Assembly (NCBI GenBank): GCA_003028315.1
Contig: CP028150.1
Span: forward strand, 310,001-374,000
Origin: Neisseria mucosa
GTDB lineage: Bacteria > Pseudomonadota > Gammaproteobacteria > Burkholderiales > Neisseriaceae
DNA length: 64,000 nt
Direction of reading: 5' to 3'
Part shown: piece by piece, positions 42,157 through 51,259 of the stretch
How the letters are laid out: every line of letters starts with the position of its first letter
Position numbering within the stretch: position 1 is the stretch's first letter
Notes under the pieces: model-generated
Seen by the model: only the letters and a program-made list of their open reading frames with translations
Told to the model about the DNA's origin: nothing
The model's database searches: none
Program-made: the position numbers and the translations under genes

Positions 42157-42678
42157 ATCAAAGAATCTTAAAAGGCTGCCGCTGTTTTCAGACGACATAG
42201 TGAATACAAAAACTTTCTAAATGTAACAGTTTGACACGCCCCTGCAAAGGGCTTTACGCCCCCGCGTTCGACAGGTTGTCTGAAAACAAACCGTTTCCCT
42301 TTAAACATCAATATCTTCTTTTATCGCTTTCCGCCTGCTCCAAGTTAAACATTAAGCCAAGCAGCCGCCCCCGTTTTTTGCTAGAATAGAGCGGTTTACA
42401 TTCATCAACCGATTTCAGACGACCCCGTCCAACCGGCGGCGGCAGAAACCACACGGAAAGCAATATTCATAAAGTTGCCCCATTCCGAATGTAGCAATCA
42501 TTTTTCTTTCATAGATTTTACGCCACCAACCGATACGGCCTGCCGCGCAGATGCCCGGCTCGAACCTCAAGCGCATCCACTATGCCTGCGGGAGGTGTTT
42601 GGCGGTATATCTACGACAAAGAACAGATTGCCGATACTGCCCGCACAGGTCGTCTGAAACATCCAGGAGCCACAACAA
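42157..42678. other. 522-bp intergenic region upstream of ackA
   Basis: No convincing gene. It holds scattered single uptake sequences (near 42183, 42413 and 42646), an imperfect one at 42272, and a -10-like TAGAAT near 42383 in TTTTTTGCTAGAATAG that could serve a leader for ackA. A 60-codon open frame at 42475-42657 lacks protein character. Confidence 0.5.
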
Positions 42679-43875
42679 ATGACCCAAAAACTCATCTTAG
42701 TTTTGAACTGCGGCAGCTCATCCCTCAAAGGCGCCGTGCTGGATAACGACAGCGGCGAAGTCCTGCTCAGCTGCCTTGCCGAAAAACTCAACCTGCCCGA
42801 CGCTTACATCACGTTCAAAGTAAACGGCGAAAAACACAAAGTCGACCTGTCCGCCAAGCCCGACCACACCGGCGCAGTTGAAGCCCTGATGGAGGAACTC
42901 AAAGCCCACGGCCTCGACAGCCGCATCGGCGCTATCGGCCACCGCGTCGTCAGCGGCGGCGAACTGTACAGCGAATCCATCCTCGTTGACGACGAAGTCA
43001 TCGCCGGCATCGAAAAATGTATCCCGCTCGCCCCGCTGCACAACCCCGCGCACCTCTTGGGCCTGCGTGCCGCACAAAGCATTTTCAAAGGCCTGCCCAA
43101 CGTTGTCGTGTTCGACACCGCCTTCCACCAAACCATGCCGGAACACGCCTACACATACGCGATTCCGCATGAACTGTATGAAAAATACGGCTTGCGCCGC
43201 TACGGCGCACACGGTACCAGCTACCGCTACGTTTCTGATGAAACCGCCCGTTTCCTCGGCAAAGATAAAAAAGACCTGCGCATGGTGATTGCCCACTTGG
43301 GTAACGGCGCGTCCATTACCGCCGTCGCCAACGGCGAATCACGCGATACCAGCATGGGCCTGACCCCGCTGGAAGGCCTCGTGATGGGTACGCGCAGTGG
43401 CGACATCGATCCCGCAGTCTTCGGCTTCCTCGCTGAAAACGCCAACATGACCATCACCCAAATCACCGACATGCTGAACAAAAAATCCGGCCTGCTCGGC
43501 TTGTCCGGCCTGTCCAATGACTGCCGTACCATCGAAGAAGAATCCGGCAAAGGCCATCCCGGCGCGAAACTCGCCCTGGACGTCTTCATCTACCGCCTCG
43601 CCAAATACATCGGCAGCATGGCTGTGGCAGCCGGCGGCCTGGACGTGCTCGTCTTCACCGGCGGTATCGGCGAAAACTCCGACATCATCCGCGAGCGCGT
43701 ACTCGGCTACTTGGGCTTCCTCGGTCTGAAAGCCGACCACGAAGCCAACCTGAAAGCCCGCTTCGGTAACGCAGGCGTGATTACGACTGCCGACAGCGCA
43801 GCCGTCGCCGTTGTTATCCCGACCAACGAAGAATTGATGATTGCACACGACACCGCCCGTTTGAGCGGTCTGTAA
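42679..43875 (+). CDS. ackA: Acetate kinase
   Basis: A 398-residue cytoplasmic enzyme interconverting acetyl phosphate plus ADP and acetate plus ATP. LNCGSSSLKGAV (nucleotide binding), HRVVSGGE, FDTAFHQTMP, HGTSYRYV, IAHLGNGAS, GTRSGDIDP and FTGGIGENS are all in place. AGGAGCCACAAC precedes the ATG. Phosphotransacetylase is not next to it. Confidence 0.97.
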   Translation: MTQKLILVLNCGSSSLKGAVLDNDSGEVLLSCLAEKLNLPDAYITFKVNGEKHKVDLSAKPDHTGAVEALMEELKAHGLDSRIGAIGHRVVSGGELYSESILVDDEVIAGIEKCIPLAPLHNPAHLLGLRAAQSIFKGLPNVVVFDTAFHQTMPEHAYTYAIPHELYEKYGLRRYGAHGTSYRYVSDETARFLGKDKKDLRMVIAHLGNGASITAVANGESRDTSMGLTPLEGLVMGTRSGDIDPAVFGFLAENANMTITQITDMLNKKSGLLGLSGLSNDCRTIEEESGKGHPGAKLALDVFIYRLAKYIGSMAVAAGGLDVLVFTGGIGENSDIIRERVLGYLGFLGLKADHEANLKARFGNAGVITTADSAAVAVVIPTNEELMIAHDTARLSGL

Positions 43876-43895
43876 TAAGCGAGTCATCCGATAAA

Positions 43896-43923
43896 AAACC
43901 TGCCGTTTTTGGCAGGTTTTTTT
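43896..43923 (+). terminator. Rho-independent terminator of ackA
   Basis: AAACCTGCC and GGCAGGTTT form the stem with a T4 loop, followed by TTTT. Not an uptake-sequence type. Confidence 0.92.
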
Positions 43924-44119
43924 GTTGCCGACTGTTTTCAGACGATCTATTTGGAAGGTGTTGTAAATAAAATAATAAAAATCAGATGTATAAAATTTCA
44001 ATAAGAAAAATTTGAATAAATATAGAAAATCTTATTCAAACTATAAAAAATCTTAGTTATAATCAGCATATCTAAAGTTATGCCGCCGATGCGCGGTCGA
44101 TTTACTAAGGAACACTACC

Positions 44120-45781
44120 ATGCTGTTGGCACTTTCCCTGCGCGATTTTGTCATTGTTGAAAACCTCAATCTGGATTTCCAAAGCGGTTTTACCGTCTTG
44201 ACCGGCGAAACAGGCGCGGGCAAATCGATTACGTTGGATGCAATCGGGCTTTTGTTGGGCGACAAAGCCGATTACAGCCAAGTCCGCAGCGGCGCGAAGG
44301 AAGCGCAGTTGTCGGCATTGTTCGACATCAGCCTTTTGCCCGAACTTAAAGCCCAATTGCAGGAGCAGGGTTTTTTGGACGAAGACGCGGAAGAACTCAG
44401 CATCCGCCGCATCATCGACGCCAAAGGAAAAAGCCGCAGCTTCATCAATAATCAGGCAGCCACGTTGGCACAGCTTAAAGCAGTCGGCGGGCAGCTTATC
44501 GACATCCACGGGCAAAACGCCCACCATTCCCTCAATCAAGAATCCGCCCAGCGCGAATTGTTGGACGCATTTGCAGGCAGTAAGGCGCAGGCGGAAACCG
44601 TCAGACAGCTTTATCAAAACTGGGTCAATGCGAAAAAAGCCCTCCAAGAGGCGCAGGAACACGCCGAGACCATCATTATCGAGCGTGAGCGTTTGGAATG
44701 GCAGTTCAACGAATTGAACCAGTTAGACGTCAAACAAGGCGAATGGGAAGCCCTCAGCCAAAGCCACGACAGCCTTGCCCATTCTGCCGAGCTGTTGCAA
44801 GCCGCCGAAGAAGTCGGCGACTACATTGATGGCGACAACGGCATCCAACGCCAAATTTATCAATGCCAAAAGCTATTGACCAATCTGCAAAACATCGAGC
44901 CGCGCTTTGCCGAAAGCCTGAATATGCTGGCGAGCATTGAAGCCGAATTGGGCGAAATCAGTGCCAATATGCGCGACGTCGCAGGCCGAAGCGACATCGA
45001 TCCCAATGAATTGGCGGCGCAGGAGCAGCGCATGGGCGAGCTGATGGGGATGGCGCGGAAATACCGCATCGAGCCTGAAGCCCTGCCGCAAAAGCTGGCT
45101 GAAATCGACGAGCGCCTGCAAAGCCTGCAAGCCGCTGCCGATTTGGAAGCGTTGGCGCAAACCGTTGCCCGCAACCTTGTCGAATATCAGGAAGCCGCCC
45201 ATGTTCTTTCCGCCATGCGCCATCAGGCGGCGGGCAGGTTGGGCGAGGAAACGACCGGACATATGCAGCATCTCGCCATGAAAGGCGCGCGTTTCGACAT
45301 CGTCCTGCTGCCGTCTTCGCCCACAGCGCACGGTTTGGAGCAGGTACAGTTCCAAGTTGCCGCCAACAAAGGCAATCCGTCCCGTCCGCTGAACAAAGTC
45401 GCCTCTGGCGGCGAACTTGCCCGCATCAGCCTTGCCTTGCAGGTGGTCACCAGCCAATACACGCAAGTCCCCACGCTGATTTTTGACGAAGTTGATACCG
45501 GTATCGGCGGCGGCGTGGCAGAAATGGTCGGCAAAGCCCTGCGTGCTTTGGGTAAAAAACATCAGGTGCTCGCCGTGACCCACCTGCCGCAAGTCGCTTC
45601 CTGCGGTGAAAACCATTGGCAGGTGCGCAAACACAGCGAAGGCGAACAAACTGTCAGCGAAATCAGCGTGTTGGACCATCAGCAGCGTATCGAAGAAATC
45701 GCCCGTATGCTTGGCGGCGAAATCATTACCGACACGACCCGCAGCCATGCGGCAGAGTTAATCAGCCTTGCCGCCGCTTAA
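44120..45781 (+). CDS. recN: DNA repair protein RecN
   Basis: A 553-residue SMC-like ATPase that acts in double-strand break repair and recombination, relevant to natural transformation. Walker A GETGAGKS near residue 35, long central coiled coils, signature KVASGGELARISLAL, and Walker B TLIFDEVDTGIGG followed by AVTHLPQVA are present. A TATAAT at 44058-44063 is a plausible -10; AAGGAACACTACC precedes the start. Confidence 0.97.
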   Translation: MLLALSLRDFVIVENLNLDFQSGFTVLTGETGAGKSITLDAIGLLLGDKADYSQVRSGAKEAQLSALFDISLLPELKAQLQEQGFLDEDAEELSIRRIIDAKGKSRSFINNQAATLAQLKAVGGQLIDIHGQNAHHSLNQESAQRELLDAFAGSKAQAETVRQLYQNWVNAKKALQEAQEHAETIIIERERLEWQFNELNQLDVKQGEWEALSQSHDSLAHSAELLQAAEEVGDYIDGDNGIQRQIYQCQKLLTNLQNIEPRFAESLNMLASIEAELGEISANMRDVAGRSDIDPNELAAQEQRMGELMGMARKYRIEPEALPQKLAEIDERLQSLQAAADLEALAQTVARNLVEYQEAAHVLSAMRHQAAGRLGEETTGHMQHLAMKGARFDIVLLPSSPTAHGLEQVQFQVAANKGNPSRPLNKVASGGELARISLALQVVTSQYTQVPTLIFDEVDTGIGGGVAEMVGKALRALGKKHQVLAVTHLPQVASCGENHWQVRKHSEGEQTVSEISVLDHQQRIEEIARMLGGEIITDTTRSHAAELISLAAA

Positions 45782-45794
45782 ACTCAGAATCGGA

Positions 45795-45852
45795 GAGGTC
45801 GTCTGAAAAGGAAGTTTGTGTAACCATTCACAAACTGCTTTTCAGACGACCT
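45795..45852. terminator. Extended uptake-sequence hairpin after recN
   Basis: GAGGTCGTCTGAAAAG pairs with CTTTTCAGACGACCTC, and inside it AGTTTGTG pairs with CACAAACT, giving an unusually long two-part stem. Confidence 0.85.
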
Positions 45853-45931
45853 CTTTGCCAAACCGCCTGCGCCCTTTCAGACGACCTCAATACAAGGTAT
45901 GATTACGTCGTTTGTTTATAAGGAAGTTCCC

Positions 45932-46888
45932 ATGAAAGTCCTGTTTATTGCCGATCCGATGGCAAGTTTCAAAACCTACAAAGACACCACCTACGCCATG
46001 ATGCGCGAGATGGCAAAACGCGGCTGGCAGCTTTTCCATACCTTGAGCGGCGAATTGTCCGTACAGCAAGGATTGGTGACAGCTCAGGCTGCACCGTTTG
46101 AGTTTCTCGGTGCAAAAAGCGACGATGACCATGAATGGTTTAAAGCGGCAGACAAAGTTCAGACGACCTTGAAAGACTTCGATGCCGTCATTATGCGCAC
46201 CGACCCGCCGTTCGATATGCAATACCTCTACGCTACCCAATTCCTGACGCTGGCCGAACAGCAGGGCGCGAAGGTCTTTAACAGCGGGCAGGCGATGCGC
46301 GACTTCAATGAAAAACTGGCGATTTTGAATTTCAGCCAGTTCACTGCGCCTACGCTGGTTACGACCCGTTCCGCCGATGTCCGCGCATTTTTGAAAGAAC
46401 ACGGCGACATCATCATCAAACCGCTGGACGGCATGGGCGGCATGGGCATTTTCCGCCTGACCGAAAAAGACCCCAACATCGGCAGCATCCTCGAAACCCT
46501 GATGCAGCTTGATTCCCGCACCATCATGGCGCAACGCTACATCCCCGAAATCATCCACGGCGATAAACGCATCCTGATTATCGGCGGCGAAGTCGTCCCC
46601 TATGCTTTGGCGCGTATTCCGCAAAACGGCGAAACGCGCGGCAACCTTGCGGCAGGCGGACGCGGCGTGGCGCAGGAATTGAGCGAACGCGACCGAGAAA
46701 TCGCCGAAACCCTCGCCCCCGAACTCAAACGCCGCGGCATCTTGTTGGCAGGTTTGGACGTCATCGGCCGCAACCTGACCGAAGTCAACGTTACCAGCCC
46801 GACCGGTTTCCAAGAAATCATGAAACAAAAAAACTTCGACGTCGCCGCGATGTTTGCCGACGCTGTCGAAGCTTGGTCCAAACAATAA
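45932..46888 (+). CDS. gshB: Glutathione synthetase
   Basis: A 318-residue ATP-grasp enzyme that joins gamma-glutamylcysteine and glycine. MKVLFIADPMASFKTYKDTT, MRTDPPFDMQYLYATQFL, the grasp loop IIKPLDGMGGMGIF and GDKRILIIGGE are diagnostic. ATAAGGAAGTTCCC supports the start at 45932 over the upstream in-frame ATG. A set of tandem repeats follows the gene. Confidence 0.97.
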   Translation: MKVLFIADPMASFKTYKDTTYAMMREMAKRGWQLFHTLSGELSVQQGLVTAQAAPFEFLGAKSDDDHEWFKAADKVQTTLKDFDAVIMRTDPPFDMQYLYATQFLTLAEQQGAKVFNSGQAMRDFNEKLAILNFSQFTAPTLVTTRSADVRAFLKEHGDIIIKPLDGMGGMGIFRLTEKDPNIGSILETLMQLDSRTIMAQRYIPEIIHGDKRILIIGGEVVPYALARIPQNGETRGNLAAGGRGVAQELSERDREIAETLAPELKRRGILLAGLDVIGRNLTEVNVTSPTGFQEIMKQKNFDVAAMFADAVEAWSKQ

Positions 46889-46918
46889 TCCCGAAAGGTC
46901 GTCTGAAATCCGAATCTG

Positions 46919-46990
46919 TTTTAGTAAAACCCGCTTTGCTCGTTTTAGCGAAACTCGCTGCGCTCGTTTTGGCGAAACTCGCTTCGCTCG
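46919..46990 (+). repeat. Three 24-bp tandem repeats inside an uptake-sequence pair
   Basis: Units at 46919-46942, 46943-46966 and 46967-46990 follow TTTTAGCGAAACTCGCTNCG with a few substitutions and end CTCG. They lie between an AGGTCGTCTGAA at 46896 and its inverted copy at 46991. Each unit has internal dyad symmetry (GCGAAACTCGC). Confidence 0.85.
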
Positions 46991-47041
46991 TTTTCAGACG
47001 ACCCCTTTTTACAAATATAAATATTGATACAAACATTACTT

Positions 47042-47434
47042 ATGAAACCATCTTCTTACGCTGCCGATAAAAAAGGTAAAAGCGGTATCAAACGCATCAT
47101 CAACGCATTCGGCTATTCCAAAGACGGGCTTGCCGCCGCCTACCGCTATGAAAGCGCGTTCCGCCAAGTATTGTGGCTGAACCTGATTTTGATTGTCTTG
47201 ACCTTCATCCTCAATTTCGACTCCGCGACCAAAATGCTGCTGATTATTGCGTCGTTTGTTTCGCTGATTACCGAATTGTTCAACACCGCCGTCGAAGCCG
47301 CCGTCGATCACACTTCCACCGAAAAACACGAGTTGGCAAAACGCGCCAAAGATGCCGGCTCCGCCGCGCAATTGCTCGCTTTGACGATGTTGGGTATCGT
47401 GTGGGCGATCGCATTATGGCGCGGGTATGTTTAA
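47042..47434 (+). CDS. dgkA: Diacylglycerol kinase
   Basis: A 130-residue inner-membrane enzyme with three helices that phosphorylates diacylglycerol to phosphatidic acid. The catalytic motif ELFNTAVEAAVDHTS and the DAGSAAQLLAL segment with conserved acidic residues are visible. Starts MKPSSYAADKKGK at 47042; an in-frame ATG 18 bases earlier is less likely. Confidence 0.95.
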   Translation: MKPSSYAADKKGKSGIKRIINAFGYSKDGLAAAYRYESAFRQVLWLNLILIVLTFILNFDSATKMLLIIASFVSLITELFNTAVEAAVDHTSTEKHELAKRAKDAGSAAQLLALTMLGIVWAIALWRGYV

Positions 47435-47466
47435 ATTTACTTTGAGATGATTTATACTTACTAAGT

Positions 47467-47486
47467 ATTAATTCTCATGAATTAAT
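47467..47486. promoter_or_regulatory. AT-rich palindrome between dgkA and the copper chaperone gene
   Basis: ATTAATTC-TCAT-GAATTAAT is a perfect 8-bp dyad, 142 bp before the copper chaperone start. It resembles an operator for a dimeric regulator (Fur-like base content), not a terminator, since no GC stem or T run is present. Confidence 0.3.
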
Positions 47487-47627
47487 TTGAATCATTTTGT
47501 TTAATCTGAGTCAAAGCATTCAGACGACCATTGCATGTAGGATGAGAACAGTATTACCGACATGCAATGTCGCGCGGAAAGCTTTTGCCGCAACAAAACC
47601 ACCCATTTCATCATAAAGGAGCAATAC

Positions 47628-48107
47628 ATGAAAAAATTATTGGCAACCCTGATCGCAGCAGGTTTGGTATCCACCGCTTCCGCAGCCGGTGTTCACGTTG
47701 AAGACGGTTGGGCGCGTTCTACTGTCGAAGGCATGAAAATGGGCGGTGCGTTCATGAAGATCCACAACGATGAAGCCAAACAAGACTTCTTGGTCGGTGG
47801 CAGCAGCCCGGTAGCCGACCGCGTTGAAGTGCATACCCATGTAAACGACAACGGCGTAATGCGCATGCGCGAAGTTAAAGGCGGCATCCCGCTGGAAGCA
47901 AAAGGCGTAACCGAGCTGAAACCGGGCAGCTACCACGTTATGTTCATGGGTCTGAAAAAACCGCTGAAAGAAGGCGAAAAAGTACCTGTTACCCTGAAAT
48001 TCAAAAATGCCAAACCTCAAACCGTACAACTGGAAGTGAAAACCGCACCGCAATCCGGCATGGACCACGGTCACGGCCATGGTCACGGTGGCGCACATCA
48101 ACACTAA
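47628..48107 (+). CDS. PCuAC-type periplasmic copper chaperone
   Basis: A 159-residue exported protein. The signal peptide ends LVSTASA. The mature domain has the PCuAC copper site pattern: EVHTHV (His), then MRMREV, and KPGSYHVMFMGLKKPL, that is H-M-H-M ligands for Cu(I). A histidine-rich tail (HGHGHGHGGAHQH) adds metal binding. It should hand copper to the CuA/CuB oxidase sites together with Sco. AAAGGAGCAATAC precedes the ATG. Confidence 0.92.
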   Translation: MKKLLATLIAAGLVSTASAAGVHVEDGWARSTVEGMKMGGAFMKIHNDEAKQDFLVGGSSPVADRVEVHTHVNDNGVMRMREVKGGIPLEAKGVTELKPGSYHVMFMGLKKPLKEGEKVPVTLKFKNAKPQTVQLEVKTAPQSGMDHGHGHGHGGAHQH

Positions 48108-48126
48108 TCGTTCATAGTTTGAACTC

Positions 48127-48161
48127 AAAAGGTCGTCTGAATATTTTCAGACGACCTTTTT
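48127..48161 (+). terminator. Inverted uptake-sequence terminator after the copper chaperone gene
   Basis: AAAAGGTCGTCTGAATA and ATTTTCAGACGACCTTTT are almost adjacent, giving a compact stem with a T run. Confidence 0.9.
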
Positions 48162-48308
48162 GTTATTTTGGTTGAGTAAATTCAATCATTTCTTGCGGTA
48201 TGAAATTCATCCGAACGCCATTTCTCTTTTAGGGCCTTCCTTATCCCTTCATCAAAATGTGCTAAAATCCGCCTTTAAAAACTGCTGTTTCCTACCCATA
48301 TCCCCTTT

Positions 48309-49412
48309 ATGGACATTACTCAACAACCTTCAAATATCATCGTCGGACTCTCCGGCGGTGTCGATTCCTCCGTAACCGCCGCCTTGCTCAAACAGCAGGG
48401 TTACCAAGTGCGCGGTGTATTTATGCAAAACTGGGAGGACGACGACAATGACGAATATTGCAGCATCAAGCAAGACTCTTTCGATGCCATTGCCGTCGCC
48501 GACATCATCGGCATAGACATCGACATCGTCAATTTTGCCGCCCAATACAAAGACAACGTATTCGCCTATTTCCTCAAAGAATACAGCGCGGGGCGCACGC
48601 CGAATCCGGATGTGTTGTGTAACGCCGAAATCAAATTCAAATGCTTTTTGGACTACGCCATAGAGCAGGGCGCGGATACCATTGCCACCGGACACTATGC
48701 GCGCAAAGAAGTCCGCAACGGCACTCATTACCTGCTCAAAGGTTTGGATCAAAACAAAGACCAAAGCTATTTCCTCTACCGCCTCAAGCCTTTCCAACTC
48801 GAGCGCGCGATTTTCCCATTGGGCGGTTTGGAAAAACCTGAAGTCCGTCGCCTTGCCGCCGAATTCAATTTGCCGACTGCCGCCAAAAAAGACAGTACCG
48901 GCATCTGCTTCATCGGCGAACGTCCGTTCCGCGAGTTCCTGCAAAAATACCTGCCGACCAACAACGGCAAAATGGTCACGCCCGAAGGCAAAACCGTCGG
49001 CGAACACGTCGGGCTGATGTTCTACACGCTCGGACAGCGCAAAGGATTGGGCATCGGCGGCGCAGGCGAGCCGTGGTTTGTCGCTGCGAAGGATTTGACG
49101 AAAAACGAACTCATCGTCGTACAAGGTCATGACCATCCGCTGCTCTATACCCGCAGCCTCGTCATGAACGATTTGAGTTTCACCCTGCCCGAACGCCCGA
49201 AAGAAGGGCGCTACACCTGCAAAACCCGCTACCGCATGGCGGACGCGCCCTGTGAATTGCGTTATCTTGATGATGAAACGGTCGAGCTGGTGTTTGACGA
49301 ACCGCAATGGGCGGTAACGCCCGGTCAATCCGCCGTGCTGTACGACGGCGATGTCTGCTTGGGCGGCGGCATTATCATGTCCACCGACAAGCCCGTTATT
49401 ATTACCGCTTGA
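48309..49412 (+). CDS. mnmA: tRNA 2-thiouridine(34) synthase MnmA
   Basis: A 367-residue cytoplasmic enzyme that thiolates U34 of Lys, Glu and Gln tRNAs. The PP-loop GLSGGVDSSV near residue 13 activates the tRNA with ATP; the two catalytic cysteines lie in NPDVLCNAEIKF and STGICFIGER. YTLGQRKGLGIGG and a C-terminal beta-barrel follow. Length is typical. Confidence 0.97.
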   Translation: MDITQQPSNIIVGLSGGVDSSVTAALLKQQGYQVRGVFMQNWEDDDNDEYCSIKQDSFDAIAVADIIGIDIDIVNFAAQYKDNVFAYFLKEYSAGRTPNPDVLCNAEIKFKCFLDYAIEQGADTIATGHYARKEVRNGTHYLLKGLDQNKDQSYFLYRLKPFQLERAIFPLGGLEKPEVRRLAAEFNLPTAAKKDSTGICFIGERPFREFLQKYLPTNNGKMVTPEGKTVGEHVGLMFYTLGQRKGLGIGGAGEPWFVAAKDLTKNELIVVQGHDHPLLYTRSLVMNDLSFTLPERPKEGRYTCKTRYRMADAPCELRYLDDETVELVFDEPQWAVTPGQSAVLYDGDVCLGGGIIMSTDKPVIITA

Positions 49413-49426
49413 ATAAAAAAGATAAA

Positions 49427-49479
49427 AGGTCGTCTGAAAACCATTACAGCAGGTTTGTTCCCGTCTTTTCAGACGACCT
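49427..49479 (+). terminator. Inverted uptake-sequence terminator after mnmA
   Basis: AGGTCGTCTGAAAA and TTTTCAGACGACCT enclose a 25-nt loop between mnmA and fadD. Confidence 0.75.
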
Positions 49480-49517
49480 CAAGACAACCATAAAACCAAC
49501 GAAACAAGACTATTTAT

Positions 49518-51191
49518 ATGGAAAAACTCTGGCTCAACAGCTACGAACAAGGCGTCAATGCCGAAATCGACATCACGCAATACAGCTCGATCAGCGACGT
49601 ATTCCGTCAAAGCGTTGAAAAATTCGCGCACCAACCCGCGTTTCAAAACATGGGCAAAACGCTCACTTACGCCGAGGTCGGCAAGCTGGCGGAAAATTTC
49701 GCCTCCTATCTGCAAAACGTCCTGAAGTTGCCGCGCGGCGAGCGCGTGGCGATTATGCTGCCCAACCTGCTGCAATACCCGATTGCGCTTTTCGGCATCC
49801 TGCAGGCGGGGCTGGTGGCGGTAAACACCAATCCGCTCTACACCCCGCGCGAGCTGGAGCATCAGTTGAAAGACAGCGGCGCGACCACTATCATCGTTTT
49901 GGAAAATTTTGCCAACACGCTGGAGCTGGTGCTGCCGCGCACGCAAATCAAACACGTCATCGTCGCTTCTGTCGGAGAAATGTTCGGCTTCTTCAAAGGC
50001 ACGCTGATGAATTTCGTGCTGCGCAAAATCAAAAAAATGGTGCCCGAATACCGTATTTCCGGCGCCATCCCTTTTCAGACGACCCTGAAAGAAGGTGCAG
50101 CGCATACCTTCCGCCCCGTTACCCTGACCCGCGAAGATACCGCGCTGTTGCAATATACGGGCGGCACGACCGGTGTGGCAAAAGGCGCCGTCCTCAGCCA
50201 CGGCAACATCTGCGCCAATATGCTGCAGGCGAAAGAATGGATTAAGAACCAACTGCGCGAAGGTAAAGAAACCGTCATCGCCGCGTTGCCGCTTTACCAC
50301 ATCTTCGCCCTGACGGTGAACCTGATGATTTTCACCAACGCCGGTTCCAAAATCATCCTGATTACCAACCCGCGCGACATGAAAGGCTTTATCGGCGAAC
50401 TCAAAAAAGAGCGCATCAGCGTCTTCATCGGCGTGAACACTTTGTTTAACGGCATGGTCAACCAACCCGATTTCGCCGCCGTCGATTTCTCCAACCTGCG
50501 CCTGACTTTGGGCGGCGGCATGGCGACTCAAAAAGCCGTCGCCGAAAAATGGAAAAAAATCACCGGCACGCCCATCGTTGAAGCCTACGGCCTGACCGAA
50601 GCCAGCCCCGGCGTGTGCTGCAACCCGCTCAATATCGAAGCATACAGCGGCGGCATCGGATTGCCCGTTCCCTCCACCGAAGTCGAATTGCGCGATGCGG
50701 ACGGCAAGGAAGTCGGCATCGGACAGCCGGGCGAACTTTGGGTGCGCGGCCCGCAAGTGATGAAAGGCTATTGGAACCGCCCCGAAGAAACCGCCAAAAC
50801 CATAGACGCGCGCGGCTTTTTGGAAACCGGCGACATCGCCGTCATGGACGAAAAAGGCTGGTTGAAACTGGTTGACCGCAAAAAAGACCTCATCGTCGTT
50901 TCCGGTTTCAATGTTTATCCGAACGAAATCGAAGAAGTCGTTTCACACAACGATAAAGTCATGGAAGTCGCCTGTATCGGCGTGCCCAACGAAAAAACAG
51001 GCGAAGCTCTCAAAGTCTTCGTCGTCAAAAAAGATCCGAGCCTGACCAAAGAAGAACTCATCGAATTCTGCCGTACCGAGCTGACCGCTTATAAAGTGCC
51101 GAAAGACATCGAGTTCCGCGACGAACTGCCCAAGTCCAACGTCGGCAAAATCCTGCGCCGCGAGCTTCGCGAACAAGCGCAAAACAAATAA
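49518..51191 (+). CDS. fadD: Long-chain fatty-acid-CoA ligase
   Basis: A 557-residue AMP-forming ligase that activates exogenous or recycled fatty acids to acyl-CoA at the inner membrane. The P-loop is YTGGTTGVAKGA; EAYGLTEASPGVCCNP, LETGDIAVMD, LVDRKKDLIVVSGFNVYPNEIEEV and the catalytic C-terminal KVPKDIEFRDELPKSNVGKILRR are in order. An internal uptake sequence encodes PFQTTLKEG. Confidence 0.94.
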   Translation: MEKLWLNSYEQGVNAEIDITQYSSISDVFRQSVEKFAHQPAFQNMGKTLTYAEVGKLAENFASYLQNVLKLPRGERVAIMLPNLLQYPIALFGILQAGLVAVNTNPLYTPRELEHQLKDSGATTIIVLENFANTLELVLPRTQIKHVIVASVGEMFGFFKGTLMNFVLRKIKKMVPEYRISGAIPFQTTLKEGAAHTFRPVTLTREDTALLQYTGGTTGVAKGAVLSHGNICANMLQAKEWIKNQLREGKETVIAALPLYHIFALTVNLMIFTNAGSKIILITNPRDMKGFIGELKKERISVFIGVNTLFNGMVNQPDFAAVDFSNLRLTLGGGMATQKAVAEKWKKITGTPIVEAYGLTEASPGVCCNPLNIEAYSGGIGLPVPSTEVELRDADGKEVGIGQPGELWVRGPQVMKGYWNRPEETAKTIDARGFLETGDIAVMDEKGWLKLVDRKKDLIVVSGFNVYPNEIEEVVSHNDKVMEVACIGVPNEKTGEALKVFVVKKDPSLTKEELIEFCRTELTAYKVPKDIEFRDELPKSNVGKILRRELREQAQNK

Positions 51192-51197
51192 CACCGA

Positions 51198-51238
51198 AAG
51201 GTCGTCTGAAAAGCATCCCGCACCTTTCAGACGACCTT
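51198..51238 (+). terminator. Inverted uptake-sequence hairpin between fadD and phoH
   Basis: AAAGGTCGTCTGAAAAG and CTTTCAGACGACCTTT face each other. phoH starts 22 bp later, so the hairpin probably separates two units or acts partially. Confidence 0.75.
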
Positions 51239-51259
51239 TAATCATCATGGAAACAAGAT

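Noticed and set aside
42475..42657. 60-codon open frame before ackA
   Set aside because: No ribosome site, no protein-like pattern, ends in an uptake sequence.
46919..46990. Tandem repeats considered as a small CRISPR array
   Set aside because: The units are contiguous, with no spacers, and no cas genes are near.
46873..47070. 65-codon frame over the 24-bp repeats
   Set aside because: It begins in gshB and is only the translation of the repeats and uptake sequences.
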